Below are positions 5,211 to 6,708 of a DNA stretch of 6,708 bases, one piece after another. The position numbers were made by a program, and so were the translations under genes. Origin of the DNA: Gammaproteobacteria bacterium. GTDB lineage: Bacteria; Pseudomonadota; Gammaproteobacteria; SZUA-229. The stretch spans positions 1 to 6,708 of the forward strand of contig JALTRC010000650.1 of NCBI GenBank assembly GCA_026998145.1, read 5' to 3'. How positions within the stretch are numbered: the stretch's first letter is position 1; the number at the start of each line of letters is the position of its first letter. The notes below the pieces were generated by a model that saw nothing but the letters and a program-made list of their open reading frames with translations, was not told the DNA's origin and did not search any database.

Positions 5211-6599
5211 ATGGCTTTATTAGATCAAACAGGTCGCTACTCAGACCTCAGCTTAGACGAAGACAAGTTACTTGCCGATGGCAATCACATTCTGGTTGCT
5301 TACACTATGGAGCCTGCTGAAGGCCATGGTTATCTGGAAGCCGCAGCTCACTTTGCCGCTGAATCCTCAACCGGTACGAATGTTGAAGTTTCAACAACGG
5401 ATGATTTCACCAAAGGCGTTGACGCTTTAGTTTATGAAATCGATGAAGCCAAAGGCATTATGAAGATTGCTTATCCAAATGAGCTGTTCGATCGTAATGT
5501 TATCGATGGTCGCGCCATGATCGTGTCTTTCCTGACGCTGGCCATTGGTAATAACCAGGGCATGGGTGACATCAAGAACTCCCAGATGTTCGACTTCTAC
5601 ATGCCGCCCAAGATGCTGCGCCTGTTTGATGGCCCATCTATGGACATCTCTGACCTGTGGTTCCAGTTGGGTCGTCCCCGTGAAAACGGTGGTTATATTG
5701 CCGGTACTATTATCAAGCCTAAATTAGGTCTGCGTCCTGAGCCATTTGCTGAAGCAGCATACCAGTTCTGGCTGGGTGGTGACTTCATCAAGAATGACGA
5801 ACCTCAGGGTAATCAGGTTTTCTGCCCGCTGAAGAAGGTATTACCTTTAGTTCATGACGCCATGAAGCGCGCTCAGGACGAAACTGGCGAGCCCAAGCTG
5901 TTCTCTATGAATATCACAGCGGACGATCATCACGAAATGTGCGCCCGTGCTGACTATGCACTGGAACTGTTCGGTGAAGATGCGCCTCGTTTAGCCTTCC
6001 TGGTTGACGGTTATGTGGGTGGCCCGGGCATGGTGACAACAGCCCGCCGTAACTACCCAAGCCAGTACCTGCATTATCATCGTGCAGGCCACGGTGCGGT
6101 AACTTCACCTTCTTCCAAGCGTGGTTACACTGCTTATATTCTGGCCAAAATGTCTCGTCTGATGGGTGCTTCCGGTATCCACGTAGGCACTATGGGCTAC
6201 GGCAAGATGGAAGGTGATGCATCTGACAAGATCATTGCATACATGATTGAACGTGATGAGTGTCAGGGTCCTGTTTACTACCAGAAATGGTATGGCATGA
6301 AGCCAACAACCCCAATTATTTCTGGCGGCATGAATGCCCTGCGTCTGCCTGGCTTCTTCGAGAACCTGGGTCACGGTAATGTAATCAACACCTCTGGTGG
6401 TGGTTCTTACGGTCACATCGATTCTCCTGCTGCCGGTGCAATCTCACTGCGCCAGGCATATGAGTGCTGGAAAGAAGGCGCTGATCCAATCGAATACGCC
6501 AAGGAGCATAAAGAATTTGCTCGCGCATTCGAATCTTTCGAGCATGATGCAGATGCTCTGTATCCTGGCTGGAGAGACAAACTGGGCGTTCATAAGTAA
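5211..6599 (+). CDS. cbbM: Form II ribulose-1,5-bisphosphate carboxylase/oxygenase large subunit
   Basis: Carboxylates ribulose-1,5-bisphosphate to two 3-phosphoglycerates, the CO2-fixing step of the Calvin cycle. 462 residues, the usual form II length; form II works as large-subunit dimers or multimers, and no small-subunit gene is present. By alignment with the Rhodospirillum rubrum enzyme (offset +3), the active-site residues are all in place: E51 (AAESSTGTN), N114 (GNNQGMGD), K169 (IIKPKLG), the carbamylated K194 with D196 and E197 (GGDFIKNDEP), H290 (HYHRAGHGA), loop-6 K332 (GKMEG), and S371 (ISGGMNA). The ATG is backed by AAGGAGA at 5197-5203 with a 7-nt spacer. Codon use is rich in GGT, CGT and CTG, unlike the neighbouring genes, which suggests high expression. 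It is divergent from cbbR and followed closely by a strong terminator, so it may be transcribed alone. Form II enzymes have low CO2/O2 specificity, pointing to a high-CO2 or low-oxygen habitat. Confidence 0.98.
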   Translation: MALLDQTGRYSDLSLDEDKLLADGNHILVAYTMEPAEGHGYLEAAAHFAAESSTGTNVEVSTTDDFTKGVDALVYEIDEAKGIMKIAYPNELFDRNVIDGRAMIVSFLTLAIGNNQGMGDIKNSQMFDFYMPPKMLRLFDGPSMDISDLWFQLGRPRENGGYIAGTIIKPKLGLRPEPFAEAAYQFWLGGDFIKNDEPQGNQVFCPLKKVLPLVHDAMKRAQDETGEPKLFSMNITADDHHEMCARADYALELFGEDAPRLAFLVDGYVGGPGMVTTARRNYPSQYLHYHRAGHGAVTSPSSKRGYTAYILAKMSRLMGASGIHVGTMGYGKMEGDASDKIIAYMIERDECQGPVYYQKWYGMKPTTPIISGGMNALRLPGFFENLGHGNVINTSGGGSYGHIDSPAAGAISLRQAYECWKEGADPIEYAKEHKEFARAFESFEHDADALYPGWRDKLGVHK

Positions 6600-6614
6600 G
6601 TCGAACGTCCTGTT

Positions 6615-6646
6615 AAAAAAGCCCTCGCTCTGCGGGGGTTTTTTTT
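6615..6646 (+). terminator. Intrinsic terminator of cbbM
   Basis: The segment GCCCTCGC (6621-6628) pairs with GCGGGGGT (6632-6639) around a TCT loop. The stem is lengthened by six A-T pairs (6615-6620 with 6640-6645), and the transcript ends in eight Ts (6639-6646). It begins 15 nt after the cbbM stop. This is a textbook rho-independent terminator, and the flanking A tract may let it work in the opposite direction too. Confidence 0.92.
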
Positions 6647-6649
6647 CAC

Positions 6650-6681
6650 TCCTTAGAGGTCTGCCAACAGACTTTTAAGGA
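6650..6681. other. Long hairpin just after the cbbM terminator
   Basis: Positions 6650-6663 and 6668-6681 form a 14-bp stem with a CCAA tetraloop, including two G-T wobbles (6656/6675 and 6658/6673). The inner five pairs (GTCTG/CAGAC) and the outer six (TCCTTA/TAAGGA) are perfect. No T tract follows, so it is not a standard terminator. It may be a 3'-end-stabilising or leader structure for a downstream gene; the sequence does not decide. The rest of 6600-6708 holds no gene. Confidence 0.55.
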
Positions 6682-6708
6682 CTGGAAAACATTTCACCAC
6701 AGAGGACA

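Noticed and set aside
6105..6416. Minus-strand open frame of 103 codons inside cbbM
   Set aside because: It lies wholly antisense to a certain RuBisCO coding region with intact active-site motifs; no ribosome-binding site or family pattern was seen.

Overview
This window looks like chromosomal DNA of a chemolithoautotrophic gammaproteobacterium, possibly a sulfur oxidiser. Two things suggest this. The right half holds a form II RuBisCO gene (cbbM) with its divergent LysR-type regulator cbbR. The left half holds a glutamate-cysteine ligase of the gammaproteobacterial GshA type. Base composition is moderate. No phage, insertion sequence, CRISPR array, tRNA or rRNA was seen. The organism assignment is inference from gene families, not from a database search.

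Layout. (1) Positions 1-627, plus strand: the C-terminal end of a YbhB/YbcL-type PEBP protein, then a small NTF2/SnoaL-like protein, probably co-transcribed. (2) Positions 624-3090, minus strand: gshA followed by a PhzF-family gene 10 nt downstream. The phzF-like stop overlaps the NTF2-like stop by 4 nt, so two convergent transcription units meet tail to tail. (3) Positions 3091-3248: a divergent intergenic region with an exact FNR/ANR consensus box. It sits at a near-ideal class II distance from a candidate promoter of the small plus-strand gene. (4) Positions 3249-4031, plus strand: two small uncharacterised genes. (5) Positions 4053-4127: two perfect 30-bp inverted copies of a self-palindromic repeat (REP/REPIN-like), lying between convergent genes. 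(6) Positions 4138-6599: cbbR (minus) and cbbM (plus) diverge from a 155-bp control region. That region holds a strong cbbR promoter, several LysR-type T-N11-A boxes overlapping it, and a cbbM -10 element without a good -35. (7) Positions 6600-6708: a strong intrinsic terminator, then a second long hairpin. No complete gene lies in this last stretch.

How it fits together. CbbR would sense carbon or redox state and switch on form II RuBisCO, an oxygen-sensitive enzyme that works without a small subunit. A putative FNR-type site in the same neighbourhood is consistent with life at low oxygen. GshA supplies the first step of glutathione synthesis. No gene set here amounts to a clearly new system. 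The least explained items are the FNR-box-linked small gene, its uncharacterised neighbour, the REPIN-like element, and the hairpin after the cbbM terminator.
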